Assembly: GCA_944385995.1 (NCBI GenBank)
Contig: CALWZL010000005.1
Coordinates: 35,447 to 99,446, forward strand
Source: an uncultured Faecalibacterium sp.
GTDB lineage: Bacteria > Bacillota > Clostridia > Oscillospirales > Ruminococcaceae
Length of the DNA: 64,000 nt
Reading direction: 5' to 3'
In this document: positions 40,975-50,297 of the stretch, piece after piece
Position numbering within the stretch: the first letter of the stretch is position 1
Layout of the letters: the number at the start of each line of letters is the position of its first letter
The notes under the pieces: model-generated
What the model was told of the DNA's origin: nothing
Seen by the model: only the letters and a program-made list of their open reading frames with translations
The model's database searches: none
Position numbers and translations under genes: made by a program

Positions 40975-42837
40975 TTATTCCGTGTAATACTGAGCCTGCG
41001 CCATCCAGAGGGCATAATATTTGCCGTCTGTGTCTGCCAACAGAGCATCGTGGGTGCCCTGCTGAATCACCTGACCGTGGTCAAAGACTGCAATCTCATC
41101 GCAGAACCGGCAGGAGGACAGTCGGTGGCTGATGTAGATGGCGGTTTTGTCCGCTGCAATCTCGTTGAATTTTGCGTAAACCTGGGTTTCGGCGATGGGG
41201 TCCAGGGCTGCGGTGGGTTCATCCAGAATCAGGAAGGGAGCGTCCTTGTAAAGGGTGCGGGCAATGGCAATTTTCTGAGCTTCGCCGCCCGAAATTTCCA
41301 CCCCTTCCGGGTCGAACTCCTTGTACAGCGCCGTATCCAGGCCGTGGGGCAGGGTGTTCAGCCGGTCGCCGAAGGCGGCTTTATTCAGGCAGTCGGCGGC
41401 CCGGTCCGGGTCATACTGCCGTGCGCCGGCCACATTTTGCCCCAGAGGGAAGGCCAGCAGCTGGAAATCCTGAAACACCACGGAGAACAAAGCCAGGTAA
41501 TCCTTGTAGTTGTATTTGCGGATGTCGATGCCGTTCAGGAGGATTTGGCCCTCGGTGGGGTCGTAGAGGCGGCACATCAGCTTGATGAAGGTGGTTTTGC
41601 CGCTGCCGTTCTGGCCCACCACCGCCAGCCGGCTGCCCACTTTGAACTTCATATTGACGTGGCGCAGAGCCCATTGATCCGAGCCAGGGTACTGAAAGGA
41701 GACATCCCGGAACTCGATCTCATACTGGCGGTCGGAGCGCTTTTCGGTGGTGAGGCTGCCCTGGTACATCTTGTTGGGCAGGTCCAGGAACTGGAAAAAC
41801 TGCTCCAAAAAAGGCTGGTTGTTCTTCATCTCCCCCAGACCTTCCAGCAGGTCGGCCACACCCTGGGCCATGCTGGTGATGGCCCCCACATACTGGGTGA
41901 CGGCGCCCACGCCAAAAGCCTTGCCCATGGCTTTCAGGCAGACATAGAGGTAAACCAGGCCGGTGAACAGCCAGGTCAGGGACCGGCCCAGGGCGTTCAG
42001 ACCGCCCATGGGGCCGCGGTAGGCCTTGAAATAGGAGCCATCCAGCCGGAACACATTGTTTTCCGGGGCACGGTTGATGGCGTCGATCAGCTGGTCCTGA
42101 CGGTAGGTGCGGGCGTCCAAAGCCTGTTCAGTACCATCCTTCAAAAGCCGGAAAAAGAAGGAAAACAGCCGGTTGCTGAAGGTAACCTGCTGGACGTTGC
42201 TGGCCCAGATGGCATAGGACCGGGTGCGCAGCCAGCCTGACCCCAGAGCGGACAGCACCAGGGCGGCCAGCAGCAGGATGGTGTACAGGGGACTGTTGAG
42301 CCAGGCAAAAGCGGCGTCTGCTGCTGGCAGCCGGAACAGGTTCACCGACAGCACCACAGCGCCCAGAATCCGGGTGACGGCGCCGCTGAGGCTGGGCAGG
42401 AGTTCGATGGTCCGCAGGAAGCCCCAGCCTGCCGCGTTGCTGCTGGTGAGGATGGCGTCATACAGCTGGGAAGTCTTGGGATCGTCCGCCACTTCGTAGT
42501 CCATCGAGAGCATTTTGTCCGCCAGGCAGCGGGTTTGGCCAAAGCCCCGGGTTTCGTCCAGGCCGGTTTTCCAGTGTTTCAGGAGGGCGTTGGCCCCGCC
42601 GCAGAACAGGGAGGCGGCCAGCAGTCCGGCCAGCAGCCGCCAGAGGGTATCGGCCGGTGCGCCGGCAGCGATGGCGTCCAGCAGGCGGGCGGTGAAATAG
42701 AGGGTGATGTAGGGCAGTACCGCCGTCAGAAAGGGGCTGACGATGCAGGCGGTGACATACCGGGGATTCAGTTTCCACCACAGGCGGAGGGCCCGCAGCT
42801 GGATGCGGAGCGAAGGGGTGGAATCAGCAGCTTTCAT
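40975..42837 (-). CDS. ABC exporter half-transporter (permease-ATPase), second
   Basis: 620 residues. N-terminal membrane domain with about six helices, C-terminal ABC cassette: Walker A GQNGSGKTT, signature EISGGEAQKIAIARTL, Walker B FLILDEPTAALD. The start (ATG 42837) overlaps the upstream half-transporter by 14 bp, so the two form a heterodimeric exporter. Probably exports a peptide or drug. The D-loop and NBDs of both appear intact. Confidence 0.92.
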   Translation of the reverse strand: MKAADSTPSLRIQLRALRLWWKLNPRYVTACIVSPFLTAVLPYITLYFTARLLDAIAAGAPADTLWRLLAGLLAASLFCGGANALLKHWKTGLDETRGFGQTRCLADKMLSMDYEVADDPKTSQLYDAILTSSNAAGWGFLRTIELLPSLSGAVTRILGAVVLSVNLFRLPAADAAFAWLNSPLYTILLLAALVLSALGSGWLRTRSYAIWASNVQQVTFSNRLFSFFFRLLKDGTEQALDARTYRQDQLIDAINRAPENNVFRLDGSYFKAYRGPMGGLNALGRSLTWLFTGLVYLYVCLKAMGKAFGVGAVTQYVGAITSMAQGVADLLEGLGEMKNNQPFLEQFFQFLDLPNKMYQGSLTTEKRSDRQYEIEFRDVSFQYPGSDQWALRHVNMKFKVGSRLAVVGQNGSGKTTFIKLMCRLYDPTEGQILLNGIDIRKYNYKDYLALFSVVFQDFQLLAFPLGQNVAGARQYDPDRAADCLNKAAFGDRLNTLPHGLDTALYKEFDPEGVEISGGEAQKIAIARTLYKDAPFLILDEPTAALDPIAETQVYAKFNEIAADKTAIYISHRLSSCRFCDEIAVFDHGQVIQQGTHDALLADTDGKYYALWMAQAQYYTE

Positions 42838-44662
42838 TCTGGATGGCTCCTTTCTGATAGTAGCGGCTCTGCAGGGCAAAGAGCTGGGCATATTTGCCGC
42901 CCTTGGCCAGCAGCTGGTCATGGGTGCCTTCTTCTGCAATGGACCCGTGGTCCAGCAGGAGAATCCGGTCACAGAACCGGGTGGAGGCCAGCCGGTGGGA
43001 AATGAAAATCGAGGTGTTGCCCGCTGTCATCCCCTTATATTTCTGGTAGATGTCATCCTCCGCGATGGGGTCCAGGGCGGCGGTGGGCTCGTCCAGCACC
43101 AGGACGGGTCCGTTTTTGTAGAGGGCCCGGGCCAGCATCAAGCGCTGGGTCTCACCGCCCGACAGTTCCACGGCGTCCTCGTAGACGGTGCGGACCATCT
43201 TGGTGTCAAGCCCCTGGGGCAGAGAGGCAATTTTGTCGGTGAGGCCTGCCTGCTGGATGCACCACGCCACGCGGTCCCGGTCAATGCCTTCTTCGGTGCG
43301 GCGCTGGGCCACATTTTCCGCAATGGTGCCGGGCAGGATCACAAACTTCTGAAAGACCGCCGAAAAGAGCTTGTAGTAATCCCGGCGGTTGTACTGCCGG
43401 ATGTCCTGGCCGTCCAGCAGCACCTGCCCCTCGGTGGGTTCCAGGAACCCGCAGAGTAGTTTGATGAGGGTGGTTTTGCCGGCGCCGTTGAGGCCCACTA
43501 CGGCCAGTTTCTCACCCGGCGCAATGGTCAGATTCAGATGGGAGATGGTGTCCCGGTCTGCCTCGGGATAGCGGTAGGACACATCCCGCAGTTCCAGCTG
43601 GTAGGGGTGATGGGCCTGGATGTCCAGGGGTTTGCCGCCTTCCAGCGGATAGGGTTCGGGAAGGGAGAGGTATTCCTTCAGGGCCGCCAGGTCCACGCAC
43701 TGCTGGGACAGCCGGACGAAATCCGACAGAATCCCGCTGACCCAGCCCGAAAAGCCGCTGACAGCCGAGAAATACAGAAGAAATTCTGCTGCCGACAGCC
43801 GGCCTTCCACAGTGATATACACCAGATAGCCATAAGCAATGCCGTTGCGGGCAAAGGCCAGCAGCAGGTCCAGACCATCGGCCCAGAGCTGGCGCCGCTC
43901 TTTTTTGAAGCAGAAATCCTGATACGCCGCCAAGCTGCTGTCAAACAGATCCTGAATCCAGCCCTGGAGGCCGAAAATGCGGATATCCTTGGCCAGTTTC
44001 AGGTCCCGGGCCTTGGCGGAGGCATAGCTCAGCTTGTGGAGGGCAGCGTCCTCCTGATCCTTGTGGCGGTAACCCCACTGCCGCAGCCCCCGGCCCAGCC
44101 AGTAGCCCGCCGCCGCAGCAGCGGCGGCCAGCACCGGCACCCAGATGGCCACCCCGGCCAACAGGACCATATAGATGGCAAAGCAGATCAGATTGGTCAA
44201 CAGGCTGACCAGGGTGGGCCAGATCTGCTCCGAGGAAGCCCGGCTGCCGCGGCCTTCCAGTTGGGTGACCCGGCTAGTCCGGGCCAGAAAGGCGGGGTCG
44301 GCCATGTGGCAGTAGGATGTGGAAAAATATTTGTGCTCCACCTGACAGAACAGGTGCTGACGCACCACAATCCAGGGCATCTGCTGGATGGTGTCCAGAT
44401 AATCGATGGCGCAGTAGAGCACCAGTCCTGCCAGCACAAACCCTCCCAGGGTCCGCAGCAGTGCGGGCAGGGGAGCGCCGGTCTCCAGCAGGCCCAGCAG
44501 GGCCGGGCCCATCAGCAGGGCCAGCAGGTTGGCACCCACCGCTGTGGCAGTTTGTCCCAGGCTGACCCACAGCACCAGGCGGCAGGAGGCCCAGGCCTGG
44601 CGGATCATAAAGGCACAGCTGGACAGGATGCTGTACCGGGGGCTTTGTTTTTCTTGATTCAT
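42824..44662 (-). CDS. ABC exporter half-transporter (permease-ATPase), first
   Basis: 612 residues. Membrane domain residues about 15-330; ABC cassette with Walker A GLNGAGKTT, signature ELSGGETQRLMLARAL and Walker B VLVLDEPTAALD. Partner of the next gene. It follows the two-component genes on the same strand after a 48-bp gap, which suggests the exporter is controlled by, or exports a signal for, that system. Confidence 0.92.
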   Translation of the reverse strand: MNQEKQSPRYSILSSCAFMIRQAWASCRLVLWVSLGQTATAVGANLLALLMGPALLGLLETGAPLPALLRTLGGFVLAGLVLYCAIDYLDTIQQMPWIVVRQHLFCQVEHKYFSTSYCHMADPAFLARTSRVTQLEGRGSRASSEQIWPTLVSLLTNLICFAIYMVLLAGVAIWVPVLAAAAAAAGYWLGRGLRQWGYRHKDQEDAALHKLSYASAKARDLKLAKDIRIFGLQGWIQDLFDSSLAAYQDFCFKKERRQLWADGLDLLLAFARNGIAYGYLVYITVEGRLSAAEFLLYFSAVSGFSGWVSGILSDFVRLSQQCVDLAALKEYLSLPEPYPLEGGKPLDIQAHHPYQLELRDVSYRYPEADRDTISHLNLTIAPGEKLAVVGLNGAGKTTLIKLLCGFLEPTEGQVLLDGQDIRQYNRRDYYKLFSAVFQKFVILPGTIAENVAQRRTEEGIDRDRVAWCIQQAGLTDKIASLPQGLDTKMVRTVYEDAVELSGGETQRLMLARALYKNGPVLVLDEPTAALDPIAEDDIYQKYKGMTAGNTSIFISHRLASTRFCDRILLLDHGSIAEEGTHDQLLAKGGKYAQLFALQSRYYQKGAIQNESC

Positions 44663-44710
44663 CTTCTTCACCTCACGCCCACAGTATAGCAAAAGACCCG
44701 CCGGAGCGGG

Positions 44711-45427
44711 TCATTTGGGGGACGAATTGTCGTTTTCGGGGGACGAATTGCAATCCAGCGGCAGCAGGATCTCGGTGGAGAAGGCGCCGTCCTCGCTGTT
44801 GCGGCTCAGATAACCGCCCATCTTTTCTACAATGGCGTCCATCCGCACCAGGCCGAAGCCGTGGCCGGCTTCCCGCTTGGTGGTGGCAAAAATGCCGCCC
44901 AGCTTTTTCTGCTTTTTCCCGGCGGTGAAGTTGGTAAAGGAGATATAGAGCTGATTGCCCTTGGTGTCCATGTAGACCCGAATCAGCCGCTGATCCGGGG
45001 GAAGGGGAAGGCTGGCCTCAATGGCGTTGTCGAACAGGTTGCCCAAAATGACGCACAGATCGATTTCCGAGATGGGCAGGGCGTAGGGAATATGGGCGTC
45101 TGCGTGCACCTGGATGTCCTTGGACTTGGCCAGAGAGATTTTGCTGTTCAGAATGGCGTCGGCCATGGCGTTACCGGTCTTGATGACGGTGTCCACCGTG
45201 TTGAGATCGGTGTCCAAAAGGTCCAGGTAGGTGCGGATGGCATCCAGGTCCCCGGCCGCTGCGTAGGCCTTCATGGTCTGGATGTGGTTGCGGTAATCGT
45301 GCCGCCAGCCCCGCACCTGGCGGTACATATTATTCACTTCGGCATAATGGGTCTCCAGCAGTTCCCGCTGGTAGGCTTCCACCTGGCGGTCCATCCGTCT
45401 CTGGAGCAGCTTGGAAAAGAAAAACAT
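44711..45427 (-). CDS. GHKL-type histidine kinase without membrane sensor
   Basis: 238 residues. A short coiled-coil, the dimerisation/phosphoacceptor segment RGWRHDYRNHIQTMKAYAAAGD (His in HDYRNH) and a GHKL ATPase domain (NLFDNAIEASL; GHGFGLVRMDAIVEKMGGYL). AgrC/BlpH-like kinases carry six or so membrane helices before this; here none is present. ATG 45427 chosen because AGAGGTG, which overlaps the previous gene's stop, is 6 bp upstream; a GTG at 45436 lies inside that site. It may sense through a partner protein, possibly the ABC exporter. Confidence 0.87.
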   Translation of the reverse strand: MFFFSKLLQRRMDRQVEAYQRELLETHYAEVNNMYRQVRGWRHDYRNHIQTMKAYAAAGDLDAIRTYLDLLDTDLNTVDTVIKTGNAMADAILNSKISLAKSKDIQVHADAHIPYALPISEIDLCVILGNLFDNAIEASLPLPPDQRLIRVYMDTKGNQLYISFTNFTAGKKQKKLGGIFATTKREAGHGFGLVRMDAIVEKMGGYLSRNSEDGAFSTEILLPLDCNSSPENDNSSPK

Positions 45428-45429
45428 TT

Positions 45430-46125
45430 TCAGCACCTCTCGATGATAGCCCGGTTCAATTTGTCGTAATAGCCCCGGGGCAGGGGAATCTGGTCTCCGC
45501 TTTGCAAGACGGCCGCCTGACGTGTGACCCGCTGAATGCAGTGCAGATTGACGATGTAGGAGCGCCCCAGCTGAAAAAATCGCTCGTCCAGATCCCCGGC
45601 CAGTTTGGCCAGGGTGCTTTTGAGGGTGTAATCCTGCCCGGCATGAACGGTCACATAGTTTTGCTGCACCTCCAGATATCGAATGTCCCGCAGAGGCAGC
45701 CGAACCATTTCGCCGTCCAGCTTGAGGAACAGAGCCCGTTCCTCCACCCGCAGCCGCTCAGCAGCCCGGTCCAGGACCGCCAACAACTTTTCTTCCTTGA
45801 CCGGTTTCATCAGATAGTGGAGGGCAGAGACCTCGTATCCTTCGGCGATGTAGTCGGAATAACCGGTGATAAAAACAATCTGGACCGGATCTTTGGCCTG
45901 ACGCAGGTGCTTGGCCAGGGCAACGCCGTCCATCCCGCCCATCTCCACATCCAAAAGGAGAATGTCATATTGCTTGTCCTCTGCGTAGTGGAACAAAAAG
46001 GTTTCCGCCGAAGGAAAGGTCTGGGTCTGTATTTCGACCCCGCGTGTGTCAGCCCAGTGCCGCACCATGGAGAGAATCAGCTCCAGATCCGCGGGGGTAT
46101 CGTCGCAAACAGCAAGATGGTACAT
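45430..46125 (-). CDS. LytTR-family response regulator
   Basis: 231 residues. Receiver domain with phospho-acceptor Asp in ILLLDVEMGGMDG, and a LytTR DNA-binding domain (VRLPLRDIRYLEVQQNYVTVHAG ... FFQLGRSYIVNLHCIQ). ATG 46125 gives a 10-bp distance from AAAGG; two earlier ATGs are too close to it. It is the first gene of the unit RR-kinase-ABC-ABC. Confidence 0.92.
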   Translation of the reverse strand: MYHLAVCDDTPADLELILSMVRHWADTRGVEIQTQTFPSAETFLFHYAEDKQYDILLLDVEMGGMDGVALAKHLRQAKDPVQIVFITGYSDYIAEGYEVSALHYLMKPVKEEKLLAVLDRAAERLRVEERALFLKLDGEMVRLPLRDIRYLEVQQNYVTVHAGQDYTLKSTLAKLAGDLDERFFQLGRSYIVNLHCIQRVTRQAAVLQSGDQIPLPRGYYDKLNRAIIERC

Positions 46126-46164
46126 CCATTCCATTCCTTTCCCTGAAGGTGTCAATTTCTTTTT

Positions 46165-46193
46165 ATTGTAGCAGGTCTGCGCCCGGCATGCAA
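46165..46193 (-). promoter_or_regulatory. Promoter of two-component/exporter operon
   Basis: On the minus strand TTGCAT (46193-46188), 17-bp spacer, TACAAT (46170-46165). Confidence 0.75.
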
Positions 46194-46281
46194 GCAAAGC
46201 CGGAAAGGTTGCAGAACAGACCAAACGCCCCTCATCCGAGTCTGCAACTCTGGGGTGAGAGGCGTTGAATCCATGTAATGC

Positions 46282-46878
46282 TCAGTCGGCGAACCGTTCA
46301 CGGGCAATGTGGGCCAGCAGCTTTGCCGAACCCTCTACACCGAAGAAACTGCTGTCCAGCATGATGTCGTGATCGGTGAAGGGGTCTTTGACTTCGGGGC
46401 AATAGTGACGGTGATACAGCTCCCGGGAGCGGTCCACTTCCCGAATCATCTTCTGGGCTGTGGCTTCGTCCATGCCCAGACGCTGGGTGCAGTTTTTGAA
46501 GCGCTCTCTGTAGGGAGCATAGATGTAGACGCCCAGATGGTTGGGGCGGTCGGCCAGGATACTCCCTGCACAGCGTCCCACAATGATGCAGGAGCCCTTG
46601 TTGGCCAGATCTTCGATGATGTTTTTCTGTACCAGGAAGATTTCGTCCTTGAGGCTGGGCAGACCCATTCCCAGGGGGTAAATCCGCCGGAAGTAGACGG
46701 AACGTGCATTTTCTTCTGAATTGCTGATGACCGACACCGGCAGTCCCATTCGTTTGGCGGTCTGCTCCACGATGTCGCGGTCGTAGAAATCCACCCCCAA
46801 TTCCTGGGAGAGGGCCTGCGCAATGGAGCGGCCCAGACTGCCGAACTGGCGGGAAATGGTAATGACATATTGCTTCAT
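46282..46878 (-). CDS. Cytidylate-kinase-like family protein
   Basis: 198 residues. P-loop-like start ITISRQFGSLGRSIAQALSQELG, then YDRDIVEQTAKRMG and GRCAGSILADRPNHLGVYIYAP, features of the AAA_26/cytidylate-kinase-like family common in clostridia. It is not a canonical Cmk (shorter; the usual GxxGSGKS is altered to SRQFGSLGRS). AAAGGAG upstream. It is the last gene after the amino acid ABC genes, 22 bp from the permease; the functional link is unclear. Confidence 0.85.
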   Translation of the reverse strand: MKQYVITISRQFGSLGRSIAQALSQELGVDFYDRDIVEQTAKRMGLPVSVISNSEENARSVYFRRIYPLGMGLPSLKDEIFLVQKNIIEDLANKGSCIIVGRCAGSILADRPNHLGVYIYAPYRERFKNCTQRLGMDEATAQKMIREVDRSRELYHRHYCPEVKDPFTDHDIMLDSSFFGVEGSAKLLAHIARERFAD

Positions 46879-46900
46879 GGGGAGGCTTCTCCTTTCCGGG

Positions 46901-47662
46901 TCAGAGGGCCGCAGGCCGCATTTTGAGCTTTCGCTTCTGGATCGAGCGGACCAGACAGGACAGCGCAAAGTTGATGATAAAATAGATGACGCAGGCAAAG
47001 CCGAACAGGACAAAGACATCGGTGACGTTGGTGACGCCCAGACCGTTGTATTGGCCGGCGGCGCTCATGATCTGCTTGACACGGGCCATCAGCTCGATGA
47101 CGGCCACGTTGGCCAGATAGGACGAATCCTTGATGGTGGTGATGACCTGGCTCAGCAGCGTCGGGATGATGTTGCGGTAAGCCTGGGGAAGAACGATGTA
47201 GATCATAATCTGGACGGTGCTGAAGCCCTGGGAATAACCCGCTTCAAACTGGCCCTGGGGCACCGCATTGAGGCCGCCGCGGACAATTTCCGCGATGACG
47301 GAGGAGGTGAAAAGAATCAGAGCCACCGCTGCCTTGTACATCAGCTTGACTTCCACCGAGGAGAGCCCCAGCATTTTATGAGACATGAAGTCGGGCAGGG
47401 GGAAGAAAACCATACAGATAAAGATCCACAGCAGCAGGGGAGTGTTGCGAAACAGTTCGATATACGCTGTGGACAGCCACTTCAGGATGCGGACCGGACC
47501 GCGGTTGCAGTAATTGCGGGCCAGGGCCAGGACGGAACCCAGTACCAAACCCAGCAGAACAGCTACCACCGAGATCACCAGGGTAAAGGCCACCCCCTTG
47601 AACAGATAACCCAGCACAGCGGGGTTCTGGAGGATGGAAAAACTTGCGTTCCATGTATTCAT
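46901..47662 (-). CDS. Polar amino acid ABC transporter permease, GltK/GlnP type
   Basis: 253 residues, five or so hydrophobic segments. IELFRNTPLLLWIF and the EAA loop EAGYSQGFSTVQIMIYIVLPQAYRN are diagnostic of the HisM/GlnP family. Starts 28 bp after the companion permease stop. Confidence 0.94.
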   Translation of the reverse strand: MNTWNASFSILQNPAVLGYLFKGVAFTLVISVVAVLLGLVLGSVLALARNYCNRGPVRILKWLSTAYIELFRNTPLLLWIFICMVFFPLPDFMSHKMLGLSSVEVKLMYKAAVALILFTSSVIAEIVRGGLNAVPQGQFEAGYSQGFSTVQIMIYIVLPQAYRNIIPTLLSQVITTIKDSSYLANVAVIELMARVKQIMSAAGQYNGLGVTNVTDVFVLFGFACVIYFIINFALSCLVRSIQKRKLKMRPAAL

Positions 47663-47690
47663 CGTTTATACCGCCTCTCTTTTGGGATCA

Positions 47691-48398
47691 TCAGCCTGCC
47701 GCAGCTGTGGTGGTCTGGGCCTCACGCTTTTTCAGAGAGGTTTCCCAGATGCTGGCCAGGGTGGACAGGGGGAAGCAGATGGCGAAGAACAGCACGCCGC
47801 TGACGATGTAAGCGGGCGCGTAGGCGCCGCCGGTGTTGGAGCCGGTGACAAAGTTGTAGGTCACCGAGATCAGGTCTGCGCCGCCCACAATGTACAGACA
47901 AGAGGTGTTTTTGATGAGGTTGACCACCTGGTTGACCATGGGGGGCAGGATCATCTTGATGCTCTGGGGCAGGATGATGTAGTACATCCGGCCCAGGTAG
48001 CCGAAGCCCTGGGCCTGGGCGGCCTCCGACTGGCCTTTGGGAACGGCCTGGATGCCCGCCCGGATGACTTCCGACATGTAGGCGCCGTGGTAGACGCCCA
48101 GTGCAATCATGCCGGTGGGCAAGATGCCGATGCTGTTGCCCGAGAAGGCCAACAGATAATAGAGAAAGCACATCTGCAAAAGCAGGGGAGTATTCTGAAT
48201 CAGCTCCACATAGATGCGGGCCAAAGCAGCCAGCGGTTTTTTGCCGCTGGTGGACAGCAAACCAAACAGCATCCCAAGCACCAGAGAGAGCAGCAGGGCC
48301 ACGACGGCCAGCTCCACTGTGTTGCCCAGCCCGTGCAGGAAGGTGGCCCTGTAGGTCCACACCGTCCGCCAGGCGTCTGCTGAAAACAATCCGCTCAT
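47691..48398 (-). CDS. Polar amino acid ABC transporter permease, GltJ/HisQ type
   Basis: 235 residues. YVELIQNTPLLLQMCF and EAAQAQGFGYLGRMYYIILPQS identify the family. Forms the membrane channel with the next gene's product. A hairpin with a T-run separates it from the binding-protein gene. Confidence 0.94.
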   Translation of the reverse strand: MSGLFSADAWRTVWTYRATFLHGLGNTVELAVVALLLSLVLGMLFGLLSTSGKKPLAALARIYVELIQNTPLLLQMCFLYYLLAFSGNSIGILPTGMIALGVYHGAYMSEVIRAGIQAVPKGQSEAAQAQGFGYLGRMYYIILPQSIKMILPPMVNQVVNLIKNTSCLYIVGGADLISVTYNFVTGSNTGGAYAPAYIVSGVLFFAICFPLSTLASIWETSLKKREAQTTTAAAG

Positions 48399-48429
48399 GA
48401 TGAAAATCCCTCCGTGTTCCTGGGGTGTA

Positions 48430-48480
48430 AAAAATCAAAAAGAAGGCCGGACAGTGCAGCCTCGCGGGGGACTGTCCGGC
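48430..48480 (-). terminator. Intercistronic hairpin after amino-acid-binding protein gene
   Basis: On the minus strand GCCGGACAGT/ACTGTCCGGC (48480-48471 with 48455-48446) followed by a T-rich tract. Probably makes the binding protein more abundant than the permeases. Confidence 0.72.
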
Positions 48481-48492
48481 AGGTGGTGTTAT

Positions 48493-49392
48493 TTACAGTC
48501 CGTACTCAGCGATCAGGCCGTCGATGGTGCCGTCAGACAGCCACTGGGTGACCAGTTCCTCGCACACTTCAGACAGGCCCGAGCCCTTGGTGGTGGCGAT
48601 GCCGTACTCCTGGGGTGCGAACTCGTCCTCAATGTAGGAGCGGCCCTCGGTCTTGTAGATGGCCAGGATGGAACGGTCCACACAGAAGGCGTCCACTTCG
48701 CCGGCGCTCAGAGCGGTGGAGATGGTGGGATAGTCGTCGTACTGATGGAAGGTGACACCCTCGGTCCAGGTGGTGGCATCAAAGGTATCGGGGTCGAAGT
48801 TGTCGCCGCTGATCAGGCCTTTGTCCACCATGGCGCGGACCAGCTCACGGGCGGAGGTGGAGCCGGAGGAGACACCCACCGTCTTGCCCACCAGGTCGCT
48901 CAGGCTGGAAATTCCGGAAGAATCTTCCACCAGAACGGTGACGGCGTCGGTGTAATAGGGCGTGGTGAAGTCCCAGGTTTCCTTGCGCTCATCGGTGATG
49001 GTGAAGGTGGCCAGGACACAGTCGATGTCGCCGGAGTCCAGCAGTTCGCCGCGGGTAGCGGCGGTGACGGTGGTGAACTCTACATCCACACCCAGATACT
49101 CGGCAATCTTGTTGGCCAGGTCAATTTCCAGGCCGCTGTACTCACCGGTCAGCGGGTCCTGATAGCCGAAGCCGGGCACGGCGTTCTTGACGCCGACCCG
49201 CAGGACGCCGCGGTCCACAATCTCCTGCACGTCCTCCGGCCACTCCGTGGTGGACGCGGCGGCGGTGCTGCCGGCTGCGGAGCTGGCAGCGGTGGAAGAT
49301 GCTGCGGTAGAGCTGCTGGTAGACCCGCCACAGGCGGTCAGCATGGCCAGGGACATGAACCCTGCCAGCAGGGCTGCAAATTTCTTTCTCAC
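48493..49392 (-). CDS. Glutamate/glutamine-type amino-acid-binding lipoprotein
   Basis: 299 residues. GTG start (49392) with AGGGGAGG upstream. Signal peptide with lipobox AMLTACGGS, a Ser/Ala/Thr linker, then a family 3 binding domain (VLRVGVKNAVPGFGYQDPLTGEYSGLEIDLANKIAEYLG), typical of polar amino acid uptake. ATTFTITDERKETWDFTTPYYTDA contains the substrate-contact region. Confidence 0.94.
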   Translation of the reverse strand: MRKKFAALLAGFMSLAMLTACGGSTSSSTAASSTAASSAAGSTAAASTTEWPEDVQEIVDRGVLRVGVKNAVPGFGYQDPLTGEYSGLEIDLANKIAEYLGVDVEFTTVTAATRGELLDSGDIDCVLATFTITDERKETWDFTTPYYTDAVTVLVEDSSGISSLSDLVGKTVGVSSGSTSARELVRAMVDKGLISGDNFDPDTFDATTWTEGVTFHQYDDYPTISTALSAGEVDAFCVDRSILAIYKTEGRSYIEDEFAPQEYGIATTKGSGLSEVCEELVTQWLSDGTIDGLIAEYGL

Positions 49393-49428
49393 GATAAATT
49401 TTCCTCCCCTAAATAAATTCTATCTCAA

Positions 49429-49462
49429 AACGCCGGAATGCACAGGTCCGTGGCCCGGCGTT
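49429..49462 (-). terminator. Weak hairpin between glnQ-like and binding-protein genes
   Basis: AACGCCGG (49429-49436) and CCGGCGTT (49455-49462); followed on the minus strand by TTGAG, so termination is partial at best. Confidence 0.4.
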
Positions 49463-49468
49463 CAAAGA

Positions 49469-50194
49469 TCAGCGAATGATCTTGCCCAGGAACTGGCGTA
49501 CCCGCTCGTTCTGGGGATTGGTGAAGAAGTGCTCGGGAGCGCCTTCCTCGATGATCTGACCGTCCGCCATGAAAACCACCCGGTCGGCCACCTGGCGTGC
49601 AAAGCCCATCTCATGGGTGACCACCACCATGGTGATGCTCTTTTCGTGGGCCAGACGAATCATGACATCCAGAACTTCCTGGATGGTCTCAGGGTCCAGG
49701 GCCGAAGTGGGCTCATCGAACAGGATGATCTTGGTCTGCGCGCACAGGGCCCGGGCGATGGCGATGCGCTGTTGCTGACCGCCCGAAAGGGTGGTGGGAT
49801 AGGCGTGTGCCTTGTCCAGCAGTCCCACCACTTCCAGATAGTGATAGGCAGTTTTCTCTGCCTCGGCCTTGCTCTTGTGATGGAGCTTGATGGGGGCAAG
49901 GGTCAAATTTTTCAGCACCGTCATGTGGGGATAGAGGTTGAACTGCTGAAACACCATCGAGGTGGTCTCACGGACCACCTTGGTTTTGTTTTTGTGGGTC
50001 AGTTCCTTGCCGTCAATGTAGACATGACCGCTGGTAGGCTCCTCCAAAAAGTTCATACAGCGGACGGTGGTAGACTTGCCTGAACCGGAAGGCCCGATGA
50101 TGACGAGTTTTTCGCCTTCCTTGACTTCCAGATTGACATCCTTGAGCACATGCAGGTCGCCAAAATACTTGTTGATGTGGTCGAGCTTGATCAT
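49469..50194 (-). CDS. Polar amino acid ABC transporter ATPase, GlnQ-like
   Basis: 241 residues. Walker A IGPSGSGKST, Q-loop VFQQFNLYPHMTVLKN, signature LSGGQQQRIAIARAL, Walker B IILFDEPTSALDPE, His-loop VTHEMGFARQ. ATG 50194 with GGAGGAG upstream. First gene of the operon; a leader with a terminator precedes it. Confidence 0.95.
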   Translation of the reverse strand: MIKLDHINKYFGDLHVLKDVNLEVKEGEKLVIIGPSGSGKSTTVRCMNFLEEPTSGHVYIDGKELTHKNKTKVVRETTSMVFQQFNLYPHMTVLKNLTLAPIKLHHKSKAEAEKTAYHYLEVVGLLDKAHAYPTTLSGGQQQRIAIARALCAQTKIILFDEPTSALDPETIQEVLDVMIRLAHEKSITMVVVTHEMGFARQVADRVVFMADGQIIEEGAPEHFFTNPQNERVRQFLGKIIR

Positions 50195-50240
50195 CGAATC
50201 TCCTCCTGATCCCATTTGCCCGCACAGGCCGACAAAACAG

Positions 50241-50280
50241 AAAAAAGGCGCTCTGCCCCCCCGGGGAGCAAAACGCCTTT
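50241..50280 (-). terminator. Leader hairpin with T-run upstream of glnQ-like gene
   Basis: On the minus strand AAAGGCG/CGCCTTT (50280-50274 with 50250-50244) enclosing a GC-rich GCTCCCC/GGGG core, then TTTTTT. It lies after the promoter at 50298-50325 and 46 bp before the start codon, so it would stop transcripts unless countered: a possible attenuator. Confidence 0.7.
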
Positions 50281-50297
50281 GTTTAAACTTGAGCTTA

